Part shown: in pieces, positions 35,291 through 46,195 of the stretch
How positions within the stretch are numbered: the stretch's first letter is position 1
Layout: each line of letters opens with the position of its first letter
NCBI GenBank assembly: GCA_025677815.1
Contig: JAIXMP010000022.1
Span: 682,001 to 746,000 of the forward strand
DNA: 64,000 nucleotides
DNA from: Phascolomyces articulosus
Lineage: Eukaryota; Mucoromycota; Mucoromycetes; Mucorales; Lichtheimiaceae
Reading direction: 5' to 3'
Notes under the pieces: generated by a model
Told to the model about the DNA's origin: nothing
What the model saw: only the letters and a program-made list of their open reading frames with translations
Database searches by the model: none
Made by a program: the position numbers and the translations under genes

Positions 35291-36640
35291 TTATTTTTTT
35301 TATTTCCTAGCACAATTAGATTTATATTCAACAAACTTACGGTACTCTCATTTGAAAAGGATGATTCACGAGTAAATACTAAAACTTTCTTAATGAACAG
35401 TAGGTAAAAGAGAATTTTTTCATTAGCCTCAAAGTAATCAATATATATAAAAAAATATCGGATATCACAACTCGTAACACATAGCCATCCACAAGGTCGA
35501 TTATTTTTACAATCGAATAGTATGTATATATTAGTAATAAAGATAACTTTTATACCTCCATTAATTGTTGGTACCTGTTTCACAATCGAACCATATCTCC
35601 CACTTTGAAGGATACTTTTTGAAAAAAGTGTTATTCTAAACTCCATATGATATGACTTTTTGCTTGATTTTATACATTCATTATGCAAAGCATACTATCA
35701 TCAGGGTTGCAGCACAAACAAGGGAAAGTTGAAAAACTTTTTAAATGGGCACTAAACAGTTATTTCTATAAAGTTGCTTTATTGGATGGTTGAAGTATCT
35801 ATCCGAAGTTATAAATTTTTTTATAGACTTTTAGGAACTGCTGAAGACCCCTATTTTTATGATAAATTATTAAAAGTTTATTCTCTACCAATCGCTTCAA
35901 TGCTATTACACCTTAATTCGATTATAATCTTATCCATCATCGCGTACAAGTCATGTTCCTCGTCGAAATACTCAAATACCACACCTTGGACATGATTATT
36001 TCTCATACATCGCTCCTTTGAAAGACTTAGTGACTTTGTACCATTTGCTGGAACGTGTGCTTTTTTCCGGTATTCGTCGCATAGAGGAGAATTCGATCAT
36101 ACAAATCACGACACATTGTTATTACAATAAAGCATTCATACTGACTAAGACTGGAAAAAATTAATGCTATAGCATCGAAAAGAAGCGCAATATCAAAAAA
36201 ATTATCATTCGTCCTGACATTTTTGACTATTTGACTTTGAAGAAGAAAAGAAGAGAATGAAGACGTGCACTAAATAACACAGCTGGACTGTAATTTGCTA
36301 ATATACTGAGTAGAAAAAAGGAAAGTGATCAACAATCTTCAGAAACAACTACCATTTTTTCTCCCAACATGCACAGGTTGGCTATATGATGGATGCTTTC
36401 TATACTCAAAAAGTATACTACCACTATAACTTTTAATAGTTTCATATGTTTCGTGACAATAGAGTAATTGATCAGCACAGACTGGGCTATATCCATAAAA
36501 TAAAATGAAAAATAGACACATTATATCATCAGCTTGGTGTCATTGTCGGGAAAGTCATAAATTCTTGGTTTGTCTTGAGAGGCAATGCAAAGGGAGAAAA
36601 GACTCTGTGTAACATTCCTACCTGCAACGCTCAAACATTT
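35291..36640. other. Degenerate sequence in transposon-rich region
   Basis: A minus-strand frame stays open from 35688 to about 35300 and a 73-codon plus-strand frame sits at 35774-35995; neither has a motif I recognise. Given neighbouring transposon remnants this is probably decayed mobile DNA. Confidence 0.35.
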
Positions 36641-36649
36641 GTGAGGAAA

Positions 36650-36930
36650 TATTTATTCCATTGATGAGAGGGTTTTCAAGACTATTCCATGAAAGTGGTA
36701 ATCTTTGCAATTGTCCACTTGTGCTGTTATGTAATCATGCCTTTTATGCTAAACCAGCTATATCTCTAGGTAAATTATGGTGTTTCCCACCTTCCCATGA
36801 TTGTTCCCAATAATCATGTTACGTTGGTTTCTTGAGAACTAGGAGATCCACGTTAAATATTAATAAAACTTTGATTAATGTATAGTTGAGTTGTATTATG
36901 TAATTATGAGCTGTAGCATATGCCAAGATA
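36650..36930 (+). repeat. Degraded, internally deleted relative of the 1.5 kb repeat
   Basis: 36700-36780 resembles 5664-5745 of copy A (shared CCACTTGTG, then GCTAAACC and GCTA-AT-C-TGG at matching spacing). 36790-36850 resembles the right part of copy C at 53407-53470 (CACCTTCCC, TTGTTCC, GTTACG, TTCTTGAGAAC-AG-like order). The roughly 1 kb that separates these parts in copy A is missing here. Similarity is judged by eye and is patchy, so the exact ends are uncertain. Confidence 0.5.
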
Positions 36931-37503
36931 AACTATTTCAAAGCATTACCACAGATTATGCATAGGAATATATAGCTCGGTTGGATGAATGGAAAAGAAA
37001 AAAGTCAGGTAGATCACTATCCTAAAACGGAATGTGGCCTGACATGGTATGATTTAGAGAAAAGCAGTTCTGTAGTAGATGCAAACTGGTATGCATGCTT
37101 GTCAATTAAAATGAAATTTTATATAATGAAGAAGAATTTATATCGTTTTGGCCCAGCATTCGATTCAAAGGAAGAGTGAAAACAAAAAATACGTTGTGTA
37201 ACAAAATAATAAAGTGCGGAATAGTGTTTCGTTCTACTCGGCGTAAACTGACATGCAAGACGAACTCAAAATTATATAAAATAAATAACAATAAATGCAG
37301 CTCAAGTTGTTAAATAAACTAACTGATAATAAGAAGAAGAGTAATTGAGGGTAAGGAAAAAAGTGAGTGGCTTCTTTCTTTTAAGCCTTTTGTTTCTTTT
37401 TTTCTTCTTCTCTTCCTCTTCTCCTTTTTTTTTTTTTATTTCTTTTCGACTTCCTTTTTTTTTGTATCATTATAATTATTGCGTTGTCTTTAGAACAATT
37501 ACA
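36931..37503. promoter_or_regulatory. Spacer and pyrimidine-rich leader of the rhomboid gene
   Basis: A short 64-codon frame (36985-37179) has no motif. From about 37370 to 37475 the plus strand is a dense C/T tract directly upstream of the rhomboid ATG, typical of a fungal core promoter or leader. Confidence 0.4.
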
Positions 37504-39041
37504 ATGAGTAACACACGATATGAGAGACAGCATAACAATGATGATGCAGAATCAATGGTTTCATCTACGCCAACACTTATACAACCTCCACCAGAAGAAC
37601 AACGACGATTTTTAAGACATAACAACAACAGTGGTGGCTATCATCACTTTTCCAATCTACAAGATGTTGAAGAGCAACCACTTGAAGTACATTCAGAACG
37701 ATCGTTTCAACGAAGGGATGGGTTCATGCGATTAGGGTCGGGTGGTAATTTAAGGCAGGTGAACAACAATAATGATAGTAAGTGGGGTACATTACATGGT
37801 ATCCTTATGGGTCCTACAGAAAGGCCATGGTTTACATGGTTATCAGCTACAGCAATGATCGTTATTCTGGTATTTGAGATTGCCAAGCATCATGATGCGT
37901 CGGGAAGCATGATACAAACAAATCCTTTTAATCCCATGATTGGACCCACATTTACAGTTGAGTATCTCCTTTATTTTTTATTTTTTTTGTTTATATATAA
38001 ATAATACACTAAATACAATTGAGGATAAATATAGATTCTAATCAATAGCGGTGCAAGATATACTCCTTGCATGCGATCACTACCAGAATATCAGGCCACA
38101 ACATTGATAGATGATTGCTTTTCAAACAATGCCACATGTACTTTACAACAATTATGCGGTGGTAGCAGTAATCAAGGATATCGCTTTTTTAGTCCTATTT
38201 TTATCCATGCAGGCATCATTCATATCCTTGTAAATCTATTGATCCATTTTCAAGTTGGCTCTGACCTTGAGCGAGATATGGGATTTTTACGTTTTGGTTT
38301 CTTATACTTGGCATCGGGTACCTGGGGTTTTGCACTAAGTTCTCTAGTTTCATCAACTGAATCAGGTAAACTAAATCATTGTTATTTCTTTAATTAATTA
38401 AAGAAAAGTCTCTATTCAAAATACTAATATAACAATCATATATCACCTTTTTTTTCATGCTCATAAAATTTACTTATGTATAATAATAGCATCAATGGGT
38501 TGCTCTGGATCATTGATGGGTTTGGTGGGATATTTATTCGTGGACACATTAATACACTGGAAAACAATACGTCATCGAACGCGTCGGTTGATAAGTTTGG
38601 CTTTCTCAGTCATACTCACATTTTTATTTGGTATATTTCCTGGATTCGATAACTTTGCTCATCTTGGTAAGGATAAAAAAAAAAGAAATCTGGCAGGTAA
38701 ACGGTTGCTAATCAATAAACCATGTATATTGTCGATAATATAGGTGGACTTGCGACCGGTGCCATTATAGGTACTTTCCTGATTTCACCAGTGGCGTCAA
38801 AAAGTCAATGGATCACATGGGGAATACGGGCAACAGCTTTGACGTTTCTTGTCGTTGTATTTGTCATCATGTTATACTTATTTTACTCCGCTCAGGATCC
38901 AACAAAGGTAGATATTTAAAAGAAAAACTATTCAAGAGATATACCTCTCTCTCATTCTTTGCTTTTCCACTTTTATTATAGATTTGTCCGAATTGTAAAT
39001 ATTTCTCTTGTATACCTGTAAGCAACTGGTGCAATATATAA
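37504..39041 (+). CDS. Rhomboid-family intramembrane serine protease
   Basis: Five exons (37504-37956, 38035-38365, 38490-38666, 38744-38907, 38982-39041) give about 394 residues. A 120-residue cytosolic N-terminus, rich in Asn and Gln, is followed by the first helix and the family's NPMIGP motif, ILINSGARYTPCM, FFSPIFIHAGIIHILVNLL and the active site SMGCSGSLMGLVG (catalytic Ser in GCSG). The catalytic His comes in FDNFAHLGGLATG. Both catalytic residues and the HxxxN motif are present, so an active protease is expected. The architecture (long N-terminus, six to seven helices) is the secretase type of Golgi or plasma membrane. A small Cys-rich tail (ICPNCKYFSC) ends the protein. The first donor is GTTGAG, weaker than usual; it alone gives the conserved ILINSGARY junction. 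Confidence 0.88.
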
Positions 39042-39573
39042 ATTTAATAGATTATTATGAATATCGTTTTGTACACTTTGTATGTCATATAATGACGCGT
39101 TCTTGTGACCCTTATGATAAAACGGATGTAAGAAGGCTGATTCCTTTCTTATCTGATTTATTAATCATCTTTCCTTAAAGCTTCAAGTGATGGGCGAGCA
39201 ACAGTAAAGCGCGATGCTCAGAACGAAAATGAACTCGCTCTCTCTCTCTCGCTCTCTCTCTCTCGCTCTCAATATGATATAATATTGGGAAGCCTCTTTA
39301 TAATAAACAATAAACTAATCGGATCATTAGATTTTGCTATTTTTTCCATTCTGATACTTTATATTAAACGAAATTTATTGCGTATTCGGTACTTGGGTCA
39401 AATGCACAATTCTGAAATTTGATTGGCTCTGATATGATGACAAACAAAATGAAGTCACCTCCGAGAAAGAATATGCCGCACAGTCAACTAAAAGAATCTC
39501 TCTCGCGCGCCATTTCTAACACTTCTCTTCTTTTTTTCCATAACTTTCTTTTTCTTTTTCAAATAATCAAAAA
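39042..39573. promoter_or_regulatory. Promoter region of the Cu/Zn SOD gene
   Basis: 532 nt with a CT microsatellite at 39234-39270 and a C/T-rich stretch at 39495-39560 just before the ATG. No gene seen. Confidence 0.4.
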
Positions 39574-40305
39574 ATGGTCAAGGCTGTTGCTGTTATCCGT
39601 GGTGACTCTAAAGTTACTGGTACTATCACCTTCACTCAAGAATCTGAAAACGGTCCTACTACCGTTGAAGCCACTGTCTCTGGTTTGACCGAAGGCAAGC
39701 ACGGTTTCCACGTTCACGAATTTGGCGACAACACAAATGGTACGTACCACTCCACCCCCGTCCATTTCTTACTTTCCCTTCTTCCCTCTCTTTTCGTTTT
39801 ACCCCGGACACCGGCGCGATGCGCGCCTCTTCGGACTGATCGGTCTTTTAAAAACTAAGATTCGGAGAAACTCACTATATTCATTAACTCTATCTTTTCA
39901 ACAAATACAATATAGGCTGTACTTCCGCTGGTGCTCACTTCAACCCTTTCGGTAAGACCCACGGTGCTCCCGAAGCTGAAGAACGCCACGTTGGTGACTT
40001 GGGTAACATTGTTGCTAATGCCAGTGGTGATGCCACCTTGAAGATCACTGATAACCAAGTCAAGTTGATTGGCCCCCACTCTGTTATTGGGTAAGTTCAA
40101 AAAAGAGAAAGATTCATCAATCATAGAGTAGGGAGATGGCTTTGTGTGTTTTAGCGCAAAACTCTAATTTTTTACTTTTATTAGCCGTACTGTCGTTGTC
40201 CACGCTGCTGAAGATGATCTTGGTTTGGGTGGTCACGAATTGTCCAAGACCACAGGAAATGCTGGTGACCGTTGGGCCTGTGGTGTCATTGGTGTTGCTA
40301 AATAA
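39574..40305 (+). CDS. SOD1: Cu/Zn superoxide dismutase
   Basis: Three exons (39574-39739, 39916-40090, 40185-40305) encode 153 residues, the normal length. All metal ligands are visible: HVH in [10 protein letters not shown], the His in [20 protein letters not shown] (three zinc-side His) with the following Asp of GDLGN, and the His of [11 protein letters not shown]. The electrostatic-loop Arg lies in [10 protein letters not shown], whose Cys pairs with the one in NGCTSAG. It dismutates superoxide in the cytosol and has no signal peptide. Codons are strongly biased to C-ending forms compared with neighbours, as expected for a highly expressed gene. Intron 1 contains an unusually GC-rich patch near 39803-39845. 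Confidence 0.97.
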
Positions 40306-41067
40306 GCTTAGTAGCGTGTATAGTTGAATCCTTTGAACAAAACATGAAAGCACAAATATATGATACATATATTTGTTTACATAGCTAATTTGTACAAAAA
40401 AAAACTGTGATATATAAAACAAAATGATTTCAAAAATGAGGTGTATATCATCTATATTCCCACTCAAGTTATTGCTGTTGTCATCTTTTTTTCTTTGTGA
40501 TTCTTATTTTGGATTGAGTACTGGACTAATGTATTTATGATATATATTATGTTTCACTTGGTATATAAAAGTCGGATAGAGTTGGTTTTTTTTTTTTTTT
40601 TTTTTTTTTTTTTGGATACAATAATTTGACAGCACAATATTCAATACGTATTAGTCTGTACTTAACACAAGAGTTTTCTATATTAAAGCAATTTTTTCTT
40701 GCGATAGATGAATACAATGATATCAAGACAGATCCACCAGCTTTTACATATAAAAAACAGTAATATAAATTAAAATGCTCTGGTGATCTTTAAAATAAAG
40801 TGATTTTTCTCAGGAGTAAAAGCTGATAATTCCTTGCATAATATACTAAAAACATTGTTTTAGACCGATAGTATAGGATGAATAATATGAGAATGTGTAG
40901 GTATATAATTTTATTTTTATTAAAATAAAAAAAAGACATCAGACAATAATATAACTAAATTACCATACTACTATTATTATGATTTAAATTTGGTATTTTT
41001 TTTAGAAGATGACAGGGAATATATATAAATATTTATACTAAATTGTAATAAAGAAAAAACATTATTA
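40306..41067. other. Intergenic region between convergent genes
   Basis: Lies between the 3' ends of SOD1 and the phosphatase gene. It contains a 28-nt poly-T run (40586-40613) and many AATAAA-like signals. No gene seen. Confidence 0.5.
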
Positions 41068-42378
41068 CTACTTTTTTTCACCACCATTTCCTTGACAGGC
41101 TTCTTCACGATTACATTGAAGCAATGGTTCTACAACACTTTTGAAGGTTTCATAAGGACAGATTTCTGTATCACAACCAGGCAATACCGTTGGCACTTCA
41201 GATAGAAGAATACGAACATATTTTTCCTTAGTTCCTTTCTTGCTTAACAATTGGAACATGATATTTGCACCGTACATGTCATCTTCAGAAGTTCGGAACA
41301 AACGATTAGCAATTTGGTCTTGAGATACGTCTGCTGTCAACAGGAAATCATCCTTGTGGATACCAAGTCGAGTAGCTAATGGTAGTACCGTCATTGAATG
41401 ACCATGCTTAAATGAAAGTCTTGGTGCATTTTGATTTTCTTGGTAAGCACCATCCAAATCGGCGGTAATCTCCTTAACTAAATCACATGCCATCAACGAA
41501 TTAATTGGGTGTGGGTACGTGTACTTGTGCGAATATTTGATATCGAAAGTGTATTCCGACATAGCATAATCTTCTTTACTCAAGATAGAGCAAAATGTGT
41601 TGACTCTGTGATAAATTGAAGCTTCGTACGCACAAGAAAGTAAAATAGCATAAACATCTGCTGGTGCCACATCTACACCAAGATCTTTTTTCAGTCGCTC
41701 TGCGCTAATTGGAAATGCCTTGCTAATATATGCATTCATTTCTTTCTTAGGAGTCTTGCCAACCTCCGCTTCATATTCAGGGCAATTGCTTGTCAAATGG
41801 ATCGTGGTGTCTTGCTCAGGGCCAAGTTTTGTCATGGGGATATTGGATGCGACACCTTCGAAGAATCCCTTGGTGAATGCGGTCCCAGAACGCACAGTGC
41901 GTGGATAATCGCTGGCAATATTCTTGAGCTGAACGAACTTATCACCTTGGGCAACTTGAGAACGTAATTGAGAATATTTTTTGCCCATACGAAGGCCAAT
42001 TTGATGAAGTTCTTTTTCACCATTATCCGTAAGCTGATCGAATTGATCGTTTGGATAGTCATCTGGATTGAATTGCTTTGCCCATGAGACTGTATCATTT
42101 TTACTGGATGCAAGTATATTGGCCATGTTGATCATATCCTCCTTGTCACCTTCATTGGGGAATCTGGTACCATGTCTGAATACAATTTGTATTTGTTCAA
42201 TATCATATTGCTTGAGTACGGGATCCGTACTGCTGGCAGCGCCTTGATTATAAGGTGATCGTGCACCAAGATGACGAGATACCCAATCATAATCGTATGC
42301 AGCAGTTGCAAAAAGTACCGGAATTGTGGTTAAGTGAAAAAGAAAAGTAATAAACTGAAGCAATAAAAAGAATCGCAT
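41068..42378 (-). CDS. Secreted histidine phosphatase, MINPP/phytase clade
   Basis: One intronless exon of 436 residues. The start MRFFLLLQFITFLFHLT is a signal peptide. The catalytic motif VFRHGTRFP is at residues 66-74 and the downstream phosphate-binding Arg follows in SDYPRTVRSG. The C-terminal proton-donor block, HAE in MINPP1 and HD in phytases, corresponds to KHGHSMTVLPLATRLG here. Several Cys residues and a few glycosylation sequons suit an extracellular protein. The overall order fits clade-2 histidine acid phosphatases closest to multiple inositol polyphosphate phosphatase, which removes phosphates from phytate-like substrates. No ER-retention signal is present (ends GGEKK), so secretion is likely. 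The substrate is inferred. Confidence 0.85.
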   Translation of the reverse strand: MRFFLLLQFITFLFHLTTIPVLFATAAYDYDWVSRHLGARSPYNQGAASSTDPVLKQYDIEQIQIVFRHGTRFPNEGDKEDMINMANILASSKNDTVSWAKQFNPDDYPNDQFDQLTDNGEKELHQIGLRMGKKYSQLRSQVAQGDKFVQLKNIASDYPRTVRSGTAFTKGFFEGVASNIPMTKLGPEQDTTIHLTSNCPEYEAEVGKTPKKEMNAYISKAFPISAERLKKDLGVDVAPADVYAILLSCAYEASIYHRVNTFCSILSKEDYAMSEYTFDIKYSHKYTYPHPINSLMACDLVKEITADLDGAYQENQNAPRLSFKHGHSMTVLPLATRLGIHKDDFLLTADVSQDQIANRLFRTSEDDMYGANIMFQLLSKKGTKEKYVRILLSEVPTVLPGCDTEICPYETFKSVVEPLLQCNREEACQGNGGEKK

Positions 42379-44460
42379 TTTTATGTTATATGATGATGTA
42401 TTGATAGATAGAAGAAGAGCAATAAAAAAAAAAGAAAAAAAAAAGTATGAGTTATATATGAATTGGAATATGGTGGCTATAGGTTACCATACAAAAAATT
42501 TGTCTCCTATTTCCTTGAAAAGTAAAGTCCCCGCAATATTAAGGCTGGAACAGGTACTGAAGTAAAAAAAAAAAAAAAAAAGGAACAAAGGGGTTGTGGA
42601 AAGCCACATAGTCACAAGGAAAGGATGGTGTGATACTTTCTGTTATTTGAAAAAAGAGGCATGATGCTTTACAAACAATTCTAGTGGCCATCGATGAATG
42701 TAATACTCCTTGCTTTGGTCAAGGAAGGCTCACTATAAAAAGAAGAAAAGAAGGGGTTGATACGTATATGTTGGCGGTAGCCATGCTTATTTCATTGTAG
42801 ACGGAAATAAGAAAAACTATCTATATTACAATGAGCTCTGACCCGATTAAGCGTCGCGTTGTAGTTATTTTACTTAATAATGACCTGCTCCATCCTCTCC
42901 TCATCAGTACCACACCCCTATTCGCGCCAAAAATAAATACCAAAGTAAAAGTTTCTTTTCAGGAGCATTCGTTTCTTTCATTTTTACATTCTTATTTCAC
43001 GGAAAAACTAAAATAATGAAAATATTGGTTAGTATGAGATATTGTAATATAGCAGATTAGCAGATCAGCAATATAAACCACATGGATAAAGCATTAAAAT
43101 TCACTTAATATAAAGTACATCCACGTTAGTTGTGTCAGTATATATCTAATAATAATCTGTATAAAAAGGTAATATTTAAATCTCTGGTTTTCGTTTTAGT
43201 AAAAAAGAAGCAAAATATATATATACTATAGGGTTTAACAACAGGGGGAAAGTTGATATCCTAAAGTTAGGGAAAATAAATGCTGTTCTTCTGGAGTATA
43301 TAGTTATATAGTTTACATTAGTATATAGGTGAACTGAAATATATAGTATGAGATATTATATAAGAATAATGTATATTACACCTATTACATATACGATGTA
43401 AAACCGTACTAGTGATATCATCAGTACAAAATAAGAACTCCCTATCACCATTTTGCTTTTTATACCCTGATGTCGACATATTGCCTTTTTTAAACAAAAA
43501 ACTATCTGTATGGGCACTGACATTTGAATACATATTGGTGTTATTTAAATACTCCTCACACTAATAATGAACGTATCTTTCCTTCTCCCAAAAGTTTTCT
43601 TTTTTAATTTGAAACAGAAAATAGGATCTCTTCACTAATTGCTCCTTGCTAACATTACATTACCTATATTATAGATATATAAATATATTGTAGTGGTGAT
43701 TTAATACAATTCATTCCTAGTGGAAACATATATTTTTAATATAATTATATGAAGTGTTATTAATATATAATAATATATACATGCGTACACAATTTAAATT
43801 CGTAAAATGAAGAGCTATGTAGTAGATTAACATACGGTTAAAATATTTTCGTTTATTATGTCTCCTATGATCTATCACCTGTTGGGGCATCCTGATCAAG
43901 ACAGCTCAAAAAGAAAAGAATATAAAAACCTTGTTGGATTACAAGGGTAGAGATTAACATACTAATTAAGTTAATACTCCAAGAGCATTAAACACGATAT
44001 CCCTAATTCTTATTTGATTATACTTGTCTATATATTGCCAATAAAATATATATCTCAAATTTTACTATGATTACTATGCAAAGGAGTTGTTTTTTTAGCA
44101 ACAGTTGTTTTTTTTTTACAGCACTGGTAATAGATTGATCTGTTATAAGCGTTTTCATTTGAACGGATTAGGAAATATTGTCTGACTGGCAGATGAATCA
44201 CGTCCACGTTTTTTAATGATTTAAAAAAGGTGTTTATCATTAGTGCAACTGCCACGTCTGTATCACTATTATTTACTAGCAACACATATAGAAGTAACAA
44301 AGCTTATGACAGGTTTGTCTGTTATCATGTTATTCAGTACCAAAATAAAATGAAATGCATGATTTATATTAATGGTATATTCGATTTTTATTACATAGGT
44401 GACTGTACATAACCATGTGGATCAGTCATAATTATAAATATAAAATGTGCTACTATTACA
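42379..44460. other. Intergenic region, no gene recognised
   Basis: 2.1 kb upstream of the phosphatase and downstream of the EEP gene. It is very AT-rich with scattered stops. A 61-codon frame at 42831-43016 (starts MSSDPIKRRVVV) is the only one with balanced composition, but it has no motif and no clear splice partners. Confidence 0.45.
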
Positions 44461-46010
44461 CTAAATGTTACTGTTACAAAAATAGGTGATAGCGGTAGCT
44501 ATTACCGCTGTGATTATAACAAAGCCAACCATCCAATTCTTTGATCTGTTATCATTGTTCCATTGACTGCGTCGTAGTTTCCAAAGTGAATACTCTTGTT
44601 TCACTTGTTCTGCATTGTCAGGGACCACATCCACCAATAAATAAGCATGATCACTTTCACTATAGTTTTCATTTCCATGTGATTGATCTATGACTTGCAT
44701 ACAACGCACCATTGTCCAATCCAATTTTGCAGTAAACAAACCAAAATAATTTGGGTTTTCAAGTGTCACTTGATCGATCGGCCAAGGGTCATAAAATCCT
44801 GGATTTCGTATTTTTTTCAAAACGTCCATATTGAATCCACTACCTTTCATATATAACCACGGCCAATGTTTGATTAAGAACCAAGGGAGAATCCAAGCAA
44901 ACCATCCTGATGTGGCTATTTTCGAATTGATAGGTCCATCCTGTTCGTGAAATCCAAGGACACGTCTGTCCCACCAGTTGGTCTCCGTTTCTCCCAAGCT
45001 AAGAATTCGGTATCGATCCGTAGCGTATTTAGATGATAAGCGTGCAATAGAATGTGCCATTGTATTTAGATCTCCACAAATAATTTGGTGTGGGATTTTT
45101 TTAGTATGTTGTGAAGCATCTTGAAAGATTTCAGAGAAACTAGAAACTCTGTCGATAATCCCACAAAACACCTGTTGTTTTGTAATTAATGCCTGCTTGT
45201 AAATATAGAATCAAACAGAACTCAAAGATGTTTTCTCAATTTTCAAAATACTCACTTCTAAATGTAAACAATAACACAATACTGGTGGAAGACTCGGTGC
45301 ATGAACCGTTGCAGATAAACTATAACGTTTACTATAATGTTGGACCCGATTAGATCAGCCGAATAATATCGTATTATTTTTCCATCACCAAAAAAGTTTA
45401 TTTTATACTCACCCCTTACGTGGTTCACACAACGCTTCTCCGTTATTATCCCAATCGTATCCATGGTAAAGATGATCAATTACATTAAAATCAAGATCAT
45501 ACTTGGAAAGAATAGCGTTTCCATGAATACCCCCACCCTAATATATTTTAAAAATTTAGAGCAAAATTGTTGATATGCAAGTTTTACTTCTTTTTGGCTA
45601 AAATGATGCTTTGTTTTATTACCTGATCACGCGATTTTCGTAAAGGACTTTCGAGTTCGACAAACTCGCAAACAAACCCGCCTTTAACACCCAAAGCTTC
45701 ACATAGTTCGAGCATATGGTTACGGCCTTGTGAACGCTTGCAACCAATATCAATCTCTTGTAAAATAAGGACATCGGCATCAAGTTTTTTCAACCTTTTA
45801 ATGATAGCGTCGGATTCTTTTTATGCAATAAGTTGGAATGGTTTTTTTTTCCTTTCTTCTTATTCCTTATTCTGTATGATATTTACCATAATTTCGTTCA
45901 ATGTTCCATTGTAAAATCTTCAACGAATGCTTTGGTTCTGCTGTTATGTCAGTGGTATTTAAAGAGCGAAAGTCATAAGTAAGGAGTTGACCAGGTTGAG
46001 TTGAAGCCAT
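44461..46010 (-). CDS. Endonuclease/exonuclease/phosphatase-family protein with C-terminal membrane anchor
   Basis: Five exons (46010-45887, 45816-45623, 45537-45413, 45331-45256, 45171-44461) give about 409 residues. All EEP catalytic blocks are present: LKILQWNIERNY, LILQEIDIGCKRS, GIHGNAILSKY, ATVHAPSLPP (equivalent to the usual V-TH), IICGDLNTM and SESDHAYLLVDV. These bind Mg2+ and cleave phosphodiester or phosphate ester bonds. The protein ends with a single hydrophobic helix (NWMVGFVIITAVIATAITYF) and a very short tail, so it is probably tail-anchored with the enzyme in the cytosol. Relatives include CCR4-type deadenylases, inositol phosphatases and neutral sphingomyelinases; the membrane anchor leans to a lipid or membrane-linked substrate, which is inference. 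Confidence 0.8.
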
Positions 46011-46195
46011 GGGTTATTTAAAGATATAACCAAAAGACATGAAACCAAATTTTATTATGTGTGTTTGCGGAGTAAAATATAAGCAAATGGATTTTTAGGC
46101 TGTCTCTCTTTAAGCCATGTCGTTTTTGGAACAATTATCTCTTCTCTTCTTCTCTTACTTTTTTTTTCTTCCTTCATATTTTTTGGTGAAATTAA

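Noticed and set aside
35194..35688. 164-codon minus-strand frame
   Set aside because: Its 3' third overlaps the decayed Myb/SANT-like ORF in a different frame and the rest shows no motif; probably a chance frame in transposon debris.
42831..43016. 61-codon frame starting MSSDPIKRRVVV
   Set aside because: Composition is more balanced than the surroundings, but no splice partner, motif or promoter context supports it.
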